The translations under genes and the position numbers were made by a program. The notes under the pieces are model-generated. The model was not told the DNA's origin. It searched no databases and worked only from the letters and a program-made list of their open reading frames with translations. DNA of 64,000 nucleotides from contig NW_004624732.1 in NCBI RefSeq assembly GCF_000247695.1, positions 19,299,808-19,363,807 on the forward strand. Direction: 5' to 3'. Source of the stretch: Heterocephalus glaber (taxonomy: Eukaryota; Chordata; Mammalia; Rodentia; Bathyergidae). The number at the start of each line of letters is the position of its first letter. The stretch's first letter is position 1. Of this stretch, positions 32,781 to 44,768 are shown in pieces.

Positions 32781-35700
32781 AATGTCACTAGTTTCTCATT
32801 CTTTATGGCTGAATAGTGCTCTGTTTTATATTTTAAAAATATCCAGTCTCCAGTTAATGAGCAATTGGGCTGTTTTCAAGTTTTACCTATTACAAACTGT
32901 GCCACTAAAAACATGGTTGCACATATGGGTTCTGTAGTGCGATTCTTTTAATTCTTTTGGGAAGATACACAGCAAGGGAATAGATGGGTAAAATGGGACC
33001 TCTAATCCTAGGGGGTTTTTTGAGGTATCTCCATATTGATTTCCACAGTGATTGCATTAGTCTGCACTCCCACCAACAGTGGAGAAGGGTTCCTTTCCCC
33101 CCCACAATCCAGCCAGCATTTGTTGTTTTTTTTTTTTTTTAAACTGCCATTCTTTCTGGGGTAAGGTGGAATTTCCGTGTTGTTTTCATCTGCATCTCTT
33201 GGATGACCAGTGATATTGAACATTACTTCATATGTTTATTTGCTGCTTTTACTTTGAGGAATGTCTCTTCATTGCAGATGTCCATTTTTGGATTGGGTCT
33301 TTAAATTTGGGAGGTCTGATTTTTGTAAGTTCTTTATATATTCTAGGTAGTAGACATTTGTCTGAGGAACAGCTGATAGAATTTTTTTCACATATTATGT
33401 ATTGTCCCTTTACTCTGTTGGTAGTTGATACTGCTGTGCAGAAGCTTTTTAATAAGAGGAGATCCAGTTGTTGATTCTTTGGGCTAGTTCACCTGCTGCT
33501 GAGGTTTTGTTCATGAAAACTTTTCCTACTTCAATGTCTTCAAGAGTTCTACTTAGGTTCTCTTCCAGTCGGTTTAGTGTAGTGTTTCTGTTTTAATATT
33601 TAGATTTTTAATCAATTTTGATTTTATCTTAGTGCATGGTGAGAGATATAAGTCTAGTTTTAATCTTTGACAACTGAAACCCATTTTTTCCAGCAGCATT
33701 TGTGAAAGAGGCTATCTTTCCTGCAGTGAGGGTGTTTGGGTCCTTTGTCAAAGATGAGGTGCCTGAGTACATCTGGATTTGTTTCTGCATCTTCTAATCT
33801 GTTCCACTGATCCATAGGTCTGTTTCTTTGCCAGTACCATGCTCTTTTTATCATAGTAGCTTTGTAGTATAGTTTCAAATTGGGGATTTGATACCCCCTT
33901 AGTTGTCTTTGTTGCATAAAATTGATTTTGCTATTCTTGGTCTCTTCCAAATGAATTTTGGGATTGTTTTCTCAAGCTCTGTGAAGTATGCTGTTGGAAT
34001 TTCAATTAGGATTGCATGAAATCTATATAGCAGTTTTGGAAGTATGGCCAGTTTTACTATATTGATTCTTCCTACCCAGGAATAAGGGATGTCTTTCAAT
34101 TTTCTGATATCTTCTTTGATCTCTTTTTTCTGAGTACTGTAGTTTTCAGAGTAGTCTTTGATTTCTTCTGTTAGGTTGATTCCTTGGTATTCCTAGATAT
34201 TTCAGGTTTTAAAGATGCTATAGTGAAGGGAGTTGTTTCTCCAGTTCCTCTATTCAGTGACCTGTTGATTTTTATGTGTTGACCTTGTATCCAGCTACTT
34301 TACTGAATTTGGTTAATAAATCTAGAAGACTTTTGTTGGAGTTCTTGAGGTCTTCTATATAGTGTCATGTCATCTGCAAATAATGAAAATATAACTTGTT
34401 TCCTATCTGTATTCCTTTTATTTCTTTCTCTTGTCTAATTGCTGTGGCTAATGTTTCCAGAACTATATTGAGCAGGAGTGGTGATAGTGGACATCCTAGT
34501 TTTGTTCCTGACCTTCTAGTGAAGGATTTCAGTTTTGCTCCTACCTAATCCTATTTTCTGTAGCGTTTTTATCATGAATGGGTATTGGATTTTGTGGAAC
34601 GCTTTTTCTGCATCTATTGAGATGATCATATGGTTTTTGTCCTTGGCTCTATAATATTGTGCATTGCATTTATTGATTTGCATATGTTGAACCATCCCTG
34701 CACCCCTGGTATGAATCCCACTTGGTCAGGGTGCATGATCTTCCTGATGATCTTCTGAATTCTGTTTGCCACTATCTTATTGAGGAGTTTTACATCTATG
34801 TTCATTAGTGAGATTGGCCTAGAGTTTTCTTTTTTGGTTGGGTATTTCTCTCCTTTTGGGAACAAGGCAATGCTTATTTCCCAGAGGTTTGGGGAGTATT
34901 GCTTTCCTTTCAATTTCATTGAAGAATTTAAATAGTAGTGGCAATAGTGCTTTTCTAAATGTCTTGTAGAATTCAGCAGTGAAGCCATCAAGACCCAGGC
35001 ATTTCTTTATTACAATTTTAATTGTATTTTCAATTTCTTTGATTGACATTAGTTTGCTTAGAATTTTTAGATTTTCTCATTCAACTTTGGTAATTCATAT
35101 GTATTTGGAAATCTGTCCATTTATTCTGTGTTTTCCATCTTATTGGCATATAGTTTCTCGAAGTAGATATTGATGATCCTCTGGATTTCTTCTGGGTCCA
35201 TTGTAATTTCACCCTTTTCATTCCTAATTCCATGGATTTGGGCCTTTTCTCTCCTTTTTCTTATAAGGATGGCTAAGGGTTTGTCAATTTTGTTTATTCT
35301 TCCAAAGAATCAGCTCTTCTCTTCATTAATTTTTTTGTATCATTCTCTTAGTCTCCATTGCATTGATTTCTCCTCTGATCTTTATAATTTCCTATCTTGT
35401 ATGAGCTTTGAGTTTGTCCTGCTCTTCTTTTTCTAGAAGATTGAATTTCAGTATCAGGTTGTTTAATTGAGTTCACTCTGTTTTCCTAATACAAGCATTC
35501 AGTGCTATGAATTTCCCTCATAAGACTGCTTTCATTATGTTCCATAAATTCCACTCTGTTGTATTGACATTGTCATTTAATTGTAGAAACTGTGTGATTT
35601 CTTCTTTAATTTCCTCTGTGACCCATTGGTTATTCAGAATTGTGTTTTTCAATTTCCATGTGTTTATGAAATTCTTGCAGTTTCTTTTGCTGTTGATCTC

Positions 35701-36422
35701 CAATTTCATCTCACTGTGGTCTGATAATATACAGGGAATAACTTCAATTCCTTTGCACTTATTTAAACATGTTCTATGAGCAAGTATGTGGTCTATTTTG
35801 GAGAATGAACTGTGTGCAGCCAAAAAGAATGTGTGCTCTGATTTTGTGGGTCAGAACACTCTGTAGACATCTGTTAAGTCCATTTGTTCAAGAGTTTGGT
35901 TGTCTATTTTGTTGTTTATTTTTGTCTAGTTGATCTATCTATTTGTGACAGTAGGGTATTGAGGTCTCCCACTATTGTATTAGTGCTTATTTGATTTTTC
36001 ATCCTTGTTCATATTTGTCTTATGTACTTTGGTGCACTAGTATTCAGTGCATATATATTTATGATTGTCATTTCTTCCTCCTGTATTGTTTTCTTTACAA
36101 GGATGTAGTAGCCTTCTTTGTCTCTTTTAATTAGTCTTGGTTTACAATCCATTTCATTTGGAAATAGGACAGCGCCTCCTGCTGTTTTGGGGGGTTCCTG
36201 TCACATGAAGTATTATTTTCCACCCTTTAAATTTCAGTCTGTGAGTTTCTTTTTGAATTCAGCCTGTGAGTTTCTTTTTGAATTCAGCATGTTTCTTGTA
36301 CGCAGTATATTTGTTGGATCTTGCTTTTTGATCCATTCTGCCAGTCTTATTCTTCTGATTGATAAATTGAGACCATTAACATTGGTGGTTATAACTGGTA
36401 TGTATTGACATTTTCTTGTCAT
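32781..36422 (-). pseudogene. L1 ORF2 (endonuclease, RT, Cys-rich C-terminus), inactivated
   Basis: The full ORF2 length of about 3.6 kb is present. The endonuclease starts at 36422 with PVITTNVNGLNLSIRRIRLAEWIKKQDPT. The RT N-terminal region includes [12 protein letters not shown] (about 34980) and [18 protein letters not shown] (about 34830). The RT box reads FADDMTLY at about 34362-34385. The C-terminal part has LLHCWWECRLMQSLW near 33050-33100. Many stops and frameshifts break it. Local changes include a 25-bp tandem duplication at 36239-36288 in the endonuclease and a T/A run at 33121-33140. The ADD pair is intact but the protein is not. Confidence 0.93.
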
Positions 36423-37445
36423 GATCTTTTCCTATTGTTGGATTTCCCTCCCTTTGCGTTTAATTTCTTTTCTTGCCTGATGGATTTATTCTGTTTGGCC
36501 TCATGGGTTTTTGACCCTTATTGTCTTATCTTAGGATATTATTTAAATTTTTTTTGGAGTGCTGGTTTGGTATTCATGAAGTTGCTCAGGTGTTCTTTGT
36601 CATGAAAGTATCTTATTTTTCCATTGATTTTGAAACATATTTTTGCAAGGTACATCAATCTGGGTTGGAGGTTCTTTTCTTTTAGGGTTTGAAATACTTC
36701 AACCCTGGCCCTTCTTGACCTGAGGGTTTGTGTTGAGTAGTCTTCTGTGATTCTGGTGGGCTTTCTTTTGTATGAGATTTGTGTCTTTTCTCTAACTGCT
36801 TGTAGTATTTTGTTCTTCTGTTGGGTTTTTGGAATCTTGATTGTTATATGCTGAGGTGTAGATTTTTTTTTATCACAGCTTGTTTCAGTCCTATATGACT
36901 CACTTATCTGTATGTCAAATTCTTTTCCCCTCCTTGTGAAGATTTTGGCCATTATGTCTGTGAACAGTTTTTTTTTTTTTTAATGTCATTTGCACTATCT
37001 CTGATTTCCTCCTTGATTCTGATCAGTATTATGTTATTCTTTTTTGCATCATCTAGCAACTGCTGGATTGAATTCTCATGGGACCTTGTTATTTTTAAGA
37101 AATCCATCTTTTCCTGGTGATTAATTGCAATCCTGTCTTCTATGTCTGATACTCTGTCCTCACATTGGCTCATCCTGCTGCATAAACTTTTAATGGAGTA
37201 ATGGAGTTTTTAATCTGTTGTATATCTGTTTGCATCTGTTTTGTAGATTCCATTTGTTTCCTAAGCTGTGATTCTATCATGTTCCTGAGCTCCTCTAATT
37301 TTTATGTGTGCCTGCTCTAGAGTTATTAATCATGTCTTTCACTATAGACACAATCTCTGTTGTTATCTGAGAAATTATTTCTGATTTTATTTTTTCCAGA
37401 TTTTCTTTCATTGCCAGTTCAGGGACTCCAGGTGTTGAGTTTCAG
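36423..37445 (-). pseudogene. L1 ORF1 (RNA-binding chaperone), inactivated
   Basis: Minus frame 36539-36952 contains the C-terminal part of ORF1p (TPQHITIKIPKTQQKNKILQ, ITEDYSTQTLRSRRARVEVF, LQPRLMYLAKICFKINGKIRYF). Frame 36952-37173 has the coiled-coil/RRM junction (EDRVSDIEDRIA, QLLDDAKKNNIILI). Upstream, MKENLEKIKSEIISQITTEI near 37400 is the coiled-coil start. A T run at 36968-36981 shifts the frame between the two pieces. The order ORF1-ORF2 and spacing are normal for L1. Confidence 0.9.
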
Positions 37446-37915
37446 ATTGTTCCCTCTTGTTGCCACTTGGAGTTGCCTTTGATGATTGGGAAGTCTGTTT
37501 TTGAGACTTTTTAAAGTCTTCTCATTTCAACCAATGCAGTCTGCTGTGCCTTTATTGAGGTGACTCTGTTCTCCCAGTGGGCTTCAATTCTCAACAAGCC
37601 TCAGAGAGATCTTTTCTCTGTTGCTTACCACTGAGCCAATACCTGGGTTCAGAATGATTGCCTTCTGGATCTTTGTGTTGAGCTGTTTTCTGGGGAGGCT
37701 CCTGGCTCGTGTCTGCATTCACTTACCAATAGTATATATGTAGGTATCTGATTGGGCCTGTGCAACTGGCAGGTGTTTTCAAGGTGGGCCTTTGGCTGAG
37801 CCCTGCACACCCAAGCTGCTGGTGTCTGGGCAGAGCCTTGGCTGGAGCATGTGGACCTGTGCTTCTGCTGTCTGGGTGTACAGGGCTCTTGGCTGGGGAC
37901 TCTGCAGTATTTACC
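37446..37915 (-). mobile_element. L1 5' UTR
   Basis: GC-richer DNA (CTGGTGTCTGGGCAGAGCC, GTGGACCTGTGCTTCTGCTG on the plus strand) directly upstream of ORF1. It ends near 37915 where the composition drops back to AT-rich. A 5' UTR here means the insertion was close to full length (about 5.5 kb). No target duplication could be matched with confidence. Confidence 0.7.
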
Positions 37916-38136
37916 TTTTTAAATTCTCATTCATTTTAGTTCTGCTGATTAACCCTGGGAGAATACCTATCAATGACCCAGAGTACCTGTCCATGTTTAA
38001 TTTCCCCAGGAAGTCTTGGGTAGCTTGGATTCTTTCAGCATTCAACAATGACTCAGCAGTAAAATTAGAAGTTAGGATAGAAGATGGAAGAGGAGTTCAG
38101 GGTAATATATTCCTAAGGATTAAAAAGGCAACAGAG

Positions 38137-38231
38137 GGGCCGGGATTTAGCTCAGTGGTTCCACTCCCTGCCTCGTAGGCGCAAGGTCCCGAGTTTGATC
38201 CCTGGTACCAAAAAATTTAAAAAATTTTTTA
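38137..38231 (+). repeat. ID-type SINE
   Basis: GGGGCCGGGATTTAGCTCAG start, B box GAGTTTGATCCC, ending GGTACC and an A/T-rich tail. Flanked by a perfect 15-base duplication AAAAAGGCAACAGAG (38122-38136 and 38232-38246). Subtype CCTGCCTCGTAGGCGCAAGG. Confidence 0.95.
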
Positions 38232-38249
38232 AAAAAGGCAACAGAGAAA

Positions 38250-39690
38250 GTAAAACCAGATGTGTTGTTTATTTGTAGAATTAAAGACTTTGCCTGGAAA
38301 ATTATGCCAGAGCATTACTATTTTGAAAACAATAAACACAAGAGTCCTGCATATCATTAAAATTACATTTGTACATCCATTTCACTCTTATTTACCTAGA
38401 TAGACTCTGCAACCTATGGAGAGAAACTATGTATGAGTCATAGGTGGCAACATTAGAAATAAAATAAAAATATTCTCATTCCAACTTCTCAAGTCATTCA
38501 AGTCTTCTCTTTTTTGCGGGAGCAACTAAACCAGATCTTAAGTCATATATTTATAAAATGTTAAGAGTAAAATACTTTTCCCTTGTATGATATAGAAAAT
38601 TAGTACTTTTAATGATTGCAGCTAATGCTGAGGGCCACTAAAAACTTGGGTTATATCCACATCTCCCCAAAGGTCATTTAAAAGTAGGTGATTTTATTAA
38701 CCTGAAAATGGGCTAGATAATTAATTATTTATCCTAGTGTGATTTATTAATAGGTGGTGCTTGGTGTTAAATAACATCGATCCTTATCCACAGGGAATTA
38801 ATTTGTACGCTGAGCTACCAGAAGTGAAGAAGATATGAAATGGATGATGTTTCAGAAGGAAATGAAATGAGCTATAATAACTTTACATAAATAAAACTAT
38901 TTCAAAGCTTTCCTTGAGATGCATTTGTGCAGCCCGGAGGCAGGGTTGCTGTGTGCAGCTCCTGTGGGAGGCCAGGGGTGAGAGAATGGTGATTACATTT
39001 TCAATAACCTCGAGTGCTCATATGCATCTTATGATATGTTGCACTCTGGTAGCTGAGATGAAAAACAACATAGTAAAAACCATCATTTAGCATCGCTTTT
39101 GCAACAACAAGAGAGGCTGACTTTTTCAGACTCCTGTTCAATAACCAAGTCCATCAGAGCCTTTAATCCTTATCAGGGAGAAAGTCAGGTGTGAGAGATG
39201 CAAGGGCTTTTTGCTAAATAGAATAGATAGAGATTCTTAGTGAAAGGCTTTGTGCATGTTCAGGTATAAATGAAGTTCCAGTGAGGTGTTCAGAGAGGGC
39301 GATAATAGCCAGTTGTTAGGATATTTCCTGAGGGGTTTGCAGATGCCTGAATTCTAGGCCTGCCATTCATGCAATTGTAGAGAGTGAACAAATTTATTTT
39401 TACTTAGCACCTTTCCACATCCCTTGTATTCATGCCCTGTCCCCATTCTTGAAGTCTCCAAATTGCATGCCTTTTTCTTAATGGCAATCTAAGCAGATAT
39501 TCTATTTACTCATCTTTTTCTTTGCCAGTTAGTTTTCAGCTCTTACTTGGAAAGGAATTTATGAATAATTAAGCTGTAAGTTATTAACTGAGTATTTTCC
39601 AATCCATTATTTACCTTAATACTCTATTTGTTTTTACACACAATTTCAGGTATGACTCCTTGTACTTTCTGGATTTAAATAAGAGATGAT
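38250..39690. other. single-copy DNA, possible conserved non-coding element at 38630-39230
   Basis: No repeat is recognisable and composition is balanced. Between 38630 and 39230 there are TAATTAATTA, TTATCC/TTATCA (GATA-like) and ATTTGCAT-like words, with no open frame. It may be an enhancer or simply unique DNA. Conservation cannot be judged from one sequence. Confidence 0.3.
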
Positions 39691-39694
39691 CTAC

Positions 39695-39830
39695 CCTACT
39701 AGTCAGAAGCTCAGGTTTGCAGTCAGAAAGACTAGGATTTGAACATTCATTATGTCATTTATAAGTTGTGTTCTGAGAGGGTAACTTCAATCATTTGAAC
39801 ACGATAATGGTGAGCACCTCAGAATATCTT
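39695..39830 (+). repeat. MIR SINE fragment (sense)
   Basis: TCAGGTTTGCAGTCAGAAAGACTAGGATTTGAAC..CATTTATAAGTTGTG..GGTAACTTCAATCATTTG follows the tRNA-related half and core of MIR. Diverged, as is usual. Confidence 0.6.
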
Positions 39831-39985
39831 TGCACTCTACATTCCAACCTTCTGATAAAGCACTGTTATCTCTATTTCTTTGATGAGAGAAGTGAGGCTT
39901 AGTGAGTTAATAACTTGGACACTCAGCCAAGCATGTTCTCAGACTGAGAATCTCAGACTTCTCTCATCCTGGTGCTGTTCTTGCT
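39831..39985 (-). repeat. MIR SINE fragment (antisense)
   Basis: TGATGAGAGAAGTGAGGCTTAGTGAGTTAATAACTTGG is the antisense MIR core (GATGAGGAAACTGAGGCTCAGAGAGGTTAA in typical copies). Directly follows a sense MIR, so the two are in opposite orientations. Confidence 0.6.
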
Positions 39986-42463
39986 CCATCAGAAAAATGC
40001 AGTCATAATGTTTCCTTGAAATTTTATTGTCGAGCTTTAAATTATATGTTGTAGAGATCTTAAAAGAATTCTGCAAGTATTTAGGGGAATTTTATGTATT
40101 TCTACTCTTCATTCTGAAGACTCAGACTGAGTTAAAATATTAGAGTGGGGTAGACAAGAGACTACAATTTAAAAAGTCAAGAGCAATAAAAACATGTTAG
40201 ATTTGATTGCATAGAAGTAATTTTCTTATGAATAAAATATCAGTATTATAATTAGATGAGAAAGATATACATTCCCGCTAAAATTGTTAGGATTGGTGAC
40301 AAGTCTTGAGAAAAGTAAAACAAAGGGCACAGCTTTTGCAGCCAAAGAACTTACAGTGGAACACCCTGAAAAAGCTTTTGTGGAATTAATCTGATGTTAG
40401 TTTTGGATGCATATTTAAAGATTCATAAGAAAATGAAGAAATGTCTACCACAAGCTTGAGGAGTCAAAGGAAGCTTCACATGACAATGTAGGAACTGTGA
40501 GTCCTAAAAAAAGAGATAAAGGGAAATTATTCTTCACAAAGGGAGACCATGTGAAAATCCATTCTAATGTAAGAGTCTTCTGTATTCTGGTTATACAACT
40601 AGAGAGACACTTTCCTGAAGTATTGGAAAACAAAGATGGAACATGACTTCTTTTAGCACATTAAATTTTAATAAAACACCAAAGACCCTTTCATAATGTT
40701 ATTTTCCTGTTTTGGTATGGATGAATATCATTTGATTTATTTTACAACCATTTGCTTTCCATTTTCTTAATTTTTTCAAGGACCATCATTCACTCATTGT
40801 TGGTTTATGAAAGCCTCTCTTAACTCCTAGTGTGGTCATGTGAGCTGACGTGTACCAAAGTATCTCCTTCTGGCCTCAGCTCAGAGATCAGTGATGAGCC
40901 ACTTATAAGACCAGGAACAATTAATTTCCATGGACTTTGATGAACCTGGGGGTTTCTGAGTATCTCTGTCTTTCACTGGCTCTCCTATGCAAGACTAGAA
41001 TTTTCAGTCTGTACTTGGACTTAGCATAACTTCTGTCCTCAGAATTGAGTCACTCAAAAAACAATGCTCTATTGAGAAAGAAGGTAAGTGATTATGAGAA
41101 CTAAGAGCACTACTTTAGATTTCTCTAGTTCACCCATCACCATCAGTACAGTTAGAAAACTTGGAGAAAGTTTTGTTGTGTACCCATGGGACCCAAAGAA
41201 ATTTTGATTGCAAAGGCTAGGATATAAATTATATAGTTCATAGTATTTATAGAGACATCTTACTTCCTGGAAATAAAAAATGCTGATATTTTTACATTTC
41301 AGACAGATGAGGTGGGAACTCTCTGAAAAAAACAGTCCTTTTGGAAACGTAGTCACATCTAAATTACAAGATAGGTACTCATAAAATATGCATTCTCTTT
41401 ATTCCTCTGAGTATAAAGTTTGCCTTTTAGTTTTATAAATTATGTATCTCAGCAAGTAGAGGTGTCTTGACCTGCAGTTATCTTCAAATATTTCACTGCC
41501 TTGTGAAGCAGCATGAGCAGAATTTCCTTTTGCTACTCATCATCTAAAATTTGACTATCCATAAACTAGAAAGAAAGAAAGGAAGAAAGAATGAATGAAA
41601 GAAAAAAGGTTTCTGTTCCATCCTATTTAATTCAGCAAATCAGTTGAACTGAGTTCCAGTTCATGGAATGTGGCTGGTGTACTAGTATGGAGTGTGCTCT
41701 TTTGCACTGTTGCTCCGTCAAGTTCGCTGGGAGAGAACAAGTGGTGAACATACGCATGACATACTTGCATAAATAAAATAGGTGCAGGGGTAAAACTGAA
41801 AACTGTGTGGTTACTTGTACTGTTTCAGGACAAGGCTTCTAAGGGAAAACTCCATACCTCAGTATAAATTACATAGATGTAACATTTCCAACTGAGGTAT
41901 ATTGATCTCTAGCTGCAACATCAGACCGCCAAAAAATCATATCTGCCTTGGATGGATCCCTTTTCTTCAAATGGTTATAATACAGCAGATGTAAATGAAA
42001 CCAGTTTCCATTTTCTGAGCTGTCTAGAAAAACACAGTGGGATGAAGAGGGGAGCAGACTTAAAACATTCTCAAACAGTGTCCAGATTTTAAAATTCTGA
42101 GCTGTATTCTGAACACTGAGAATAGTTTGATACCCATTGATAATATTAACTATCTTTCCATTGTAATATAGTAAGTGCCTTGAGGGAAAGAGCTCCATCC
42201 TATGCTTCATTTTAGAATCAGCAACTGGAATAATGCTTAACAAAACATAAGTAGTTGATGAAAGTTTCATGATTGATTGAAATTATATATAGCATAGTTA
42301 TCATCATGTTAGCTATGCTGAAAGGAAAACATCAAAATCCAAGCATACAAAGCTTCACAGAGAAGAGTTAATGCTTTTAATTCTTTTCTTAAAACAATCT
42401 CAACACATTCATATTTATTCACTTTTTAATTATAGTGTATATGTACACACTCATGCACACAGG
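39986..42463. other. mostly unassigned DNA
   Basis: A purine-rich microsatellite-like run (AAGAAAGAAAGGAAGAAAG) is at about 41570-41608. The minus frame 41869-42270 (133 codons) covers text like TTAAGCATTATTCC..TTTCCCTCAAGGCACTTACTAT, an order typical of an old dispersed mammalian repeat, so I do not call it a gene. Confidence 0.55.
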
Positions 42464-43140
42464 CAGTGTATTCCATTATCTGTGGTTTTGCTTTCTACAG
42501 TTTCAGTCATTTGCAGTCAAACATGGTCTAAAAATATTAAGTAGGCAATACTACAAATAAAATATTCTTAATTTTTAAATCACCTGCTGTTCTAAGGAGC
42601 TCAGTGAAATCTTGTGCCATCTTGCTCCATTTTTCCTTGTGGATGAATCATCTTTTTGTCCAATGTATCCATGCTGTATATACTACCTGTTCATTAGTCA
42701 CTTATCTGCTATCCTGCCTATCAAATTGACTGTCATAGTGGCAAAATGCTTGTGTTCAAATAAGCTTTAAGGGATAACCTAACAGTTCATCAGTCACATG
42801 TCATTTGCCTCACAACATCTCATCATGTAGCCACTGTATCACCTTGTGTCATGACAAAAAAGGGTGAGCACAGTAAATAAGATATTTTGAGAAAGGCAGA
42901 GAACATCACATTTACTTAACTTATATCAGAGTGTAAGACTGTAATTATTCTATTTTATATTATTGTTAGATTCTACTGTGCTTAAGTTATAAATTAAGTT
43001 ATAAATTAAACTTTATAATAGGCATGTATATATAGGAATAATCATGGCACATTCAGGTTTGGGTACTATCTGCAGTTTCAGACATCCATTAGTGAGTGGT
43101 CTTGCAATGTATCTCCCACTAACAATATGGGACTACTCTG
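42464..43140 (+). mobile_element. Tigger-like (pogo/TcMar) non-autonomous DNA transposon
   Basis: Ends are roughly inverted: CAGTGTATTCCATTATCTG on the left and a right end whose reverse complement begins CAGAGTAGTCCCATATTGTT. Internal text GGTTTTGCTTTCTACAGTTTCAGTC, GTCTAAAAATATTAAGTAG, TGTGCCATCTTGCTCC, TTTTTGTCCAATGTATCCATGCTGTATA follows the order of Tigger/MER2-type elements. Only about 680 bases are present and no transposase frame remains, so it is an internally deleted, old copy. Confidence 0.75.
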
Positions 43141-43148
43141 TGCTTGTA

Positions 43149-43183
43149 ACAGTGTGTGTGCATGTGTGCATGTGTGTGTGTAT
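43149..43183. repeat. (TG)n-rich microsatellite
   Basis: Imperfect GTGTGTGTGCATGTGTGCATGTGTGTGTG tract just outside the Tigger-like element. Confidence 0.9.
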
Positions 43184-43424
43184 TTCTGGTCTCCTAATTA
43201 GTTATAACTGAAGTGTGTTAGCCCTTCAGGTAGCTCCCAAGCAAGTTGGAATATGCACACCTGCAGAACGACTGGTGAGTAAATAAGATCCGCTGTGCTT
43301 CTTGTACAGATCACGACAGGAACACGGCCTGTCCCTATGCAGGACTGCTTCTGTGGTGAAGAAGCATGGATGTGGGCATTAAAAATAATGCACACTATCC
43401 TCGTTTTAAGGTTGACTTTTTCTT

Positions 43425-43528
43425 TTCTTTTTATTTATTTATTTATCTATTTGGTACTGGGGATCAAACTCAGGACCTTGCGCTTGCAAGGCAGGCCGCG
43501 GAACCACTGAGGTAAATCTCTGGCCCAA
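43425..43528 (-). repeat. ID-type SINE
   Basis: Minus strand: GGGCCAGAGATTTACCTCAG start and B-box region, then an expanded tail with TTTATTTATTTATC on the plus strand. Perfect 13-base duplication TTGACTTTTTCTT (43412-43424 and 43529-43541). Confidence 0.94.
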
Positions 43529-43544
43529 TTGACTTTTTCTTGAA

Positions 43545-44620
43545 GCACTTTCTTCATTGCAGTAAACTTTTCACTATTTGTCAGAGTTACAGAAACATTA
43601 ATTCTGATATTTGATGTGCTCTCTGAGGTTTCTGTAGGAGAATGGTCACTGGAGCTTCCCCCTTGACAATTTGCTGCCTCGGTCGGACAATGTAGTTATT
43701 ATTTAAGAGGTTTGTGATCCCTGCTACACACAGAAGAAAGGCCACCTTTCTTCACTACTGTCATTACTAGGGATTAGTATTCATAGCTTTCTTTTCATTT
43801 CTTAAAGCTTGAGGCTCACTGGGTTAGGAGTAACCTAGTAGACTGCTAGGAATAACATATACAAGGAAAAAGAAATGATTTGTTACTACTAGCATACTGA
43901 GCAAAGCAGAGAAAGGAAGCAGTGACCATAAAGACAGATAAAAAAGATAATATGCAAACTGAAACAAACAAAATGAATGGTGGAAATAATGGAATGGAAA
44001 ATATGAGATCTGTGATTTAATAGTAAACAATATGAATGAGTATATAATTGGAATCTCAAAAAGAGGTAAAAGAAATAATAGGGCCAAATTAATTACAAAG
44101 AGTAAATTTTGAAGAAATTCCCAGGAGTGATGGAATGAAACCTACTCACAAATTCAAACATCTCTACAAATCTCCGAAGAATAGATGTGAAAGATAAATA
44201 TATGTAACCACATCTAATACAAATTCTTCAAACCAAAACTAAGTAGCAGATATTAAAAATCCCTAGAGAAAAATAAGTTTTGACCCTTTAAGTATGTTTT
44301 AGAACCTATCTTCTTTTGTAGTAAATTAGCAATTACCTTAAATTTACCAATTTTTATTTCAATTTTTCTGTTTCATATTTCACCAAAATTTACTTTAACA
44401 AATTTTTTAGAAACAATGCTTTTTATGTTTTAATGATTATTGTCATCTATTGGTCTGTGCACTCATGTATGTACATGTACATGGATATCTTCTTAAATGA
44501 ATATTTTCTTAAGGGGAATTTAATATCAGCTAATTGCCCCAATATAACCATGTATATAATATGGATTCCATATGTAATTAATTCAGTACAAGTAATTTTA
44601 TCATGCAGTGTTTTCATTTA
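43545..44620. other. no recognised feature
   Basis: AT-rich DNA. The frame 43824-44087 (minus) is hydrophobic but low-complexity in composition and not recognisable. Confidence 0.6.
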
Positions 44621-44624
44621 TTTA

Positions 44625-44768
44625 TTTTGACTTTTCAAACAGAGTCTCTATGTAGTTCTGCCTGGCCTTAAACTTGCTATGTACCCCCACACTGGCCTTG
44701 AACTTGCAACCCTTCTGCCTTAGCCTCTGTAGCCCTGGGATGACAAGCTATGCCATCATACCTGGGTT
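44625..44768 (-). repeat. B1/7SL-like SINE fragment
   Basis: TTCAAACAGAGTCTCTATGTAG, CTGGCCTTAAACTTGCTATG, CACACTGGCCTTGAACTTGC and TTCTGCCTTAGCCTCTG are antisense B1 words. The CTGGCCTT-AACTTG unit occurs twice 35-40 bases apart, suggesting an internal duplication or dimer as in early B1. Confidence 0.75.

Noticed and set aside
41869..42270. 133-codon minus-strand ORF
   Set aside because: The underlying DNA resembles an old dispersed mammalian repeat, and the translation shows no family signature.
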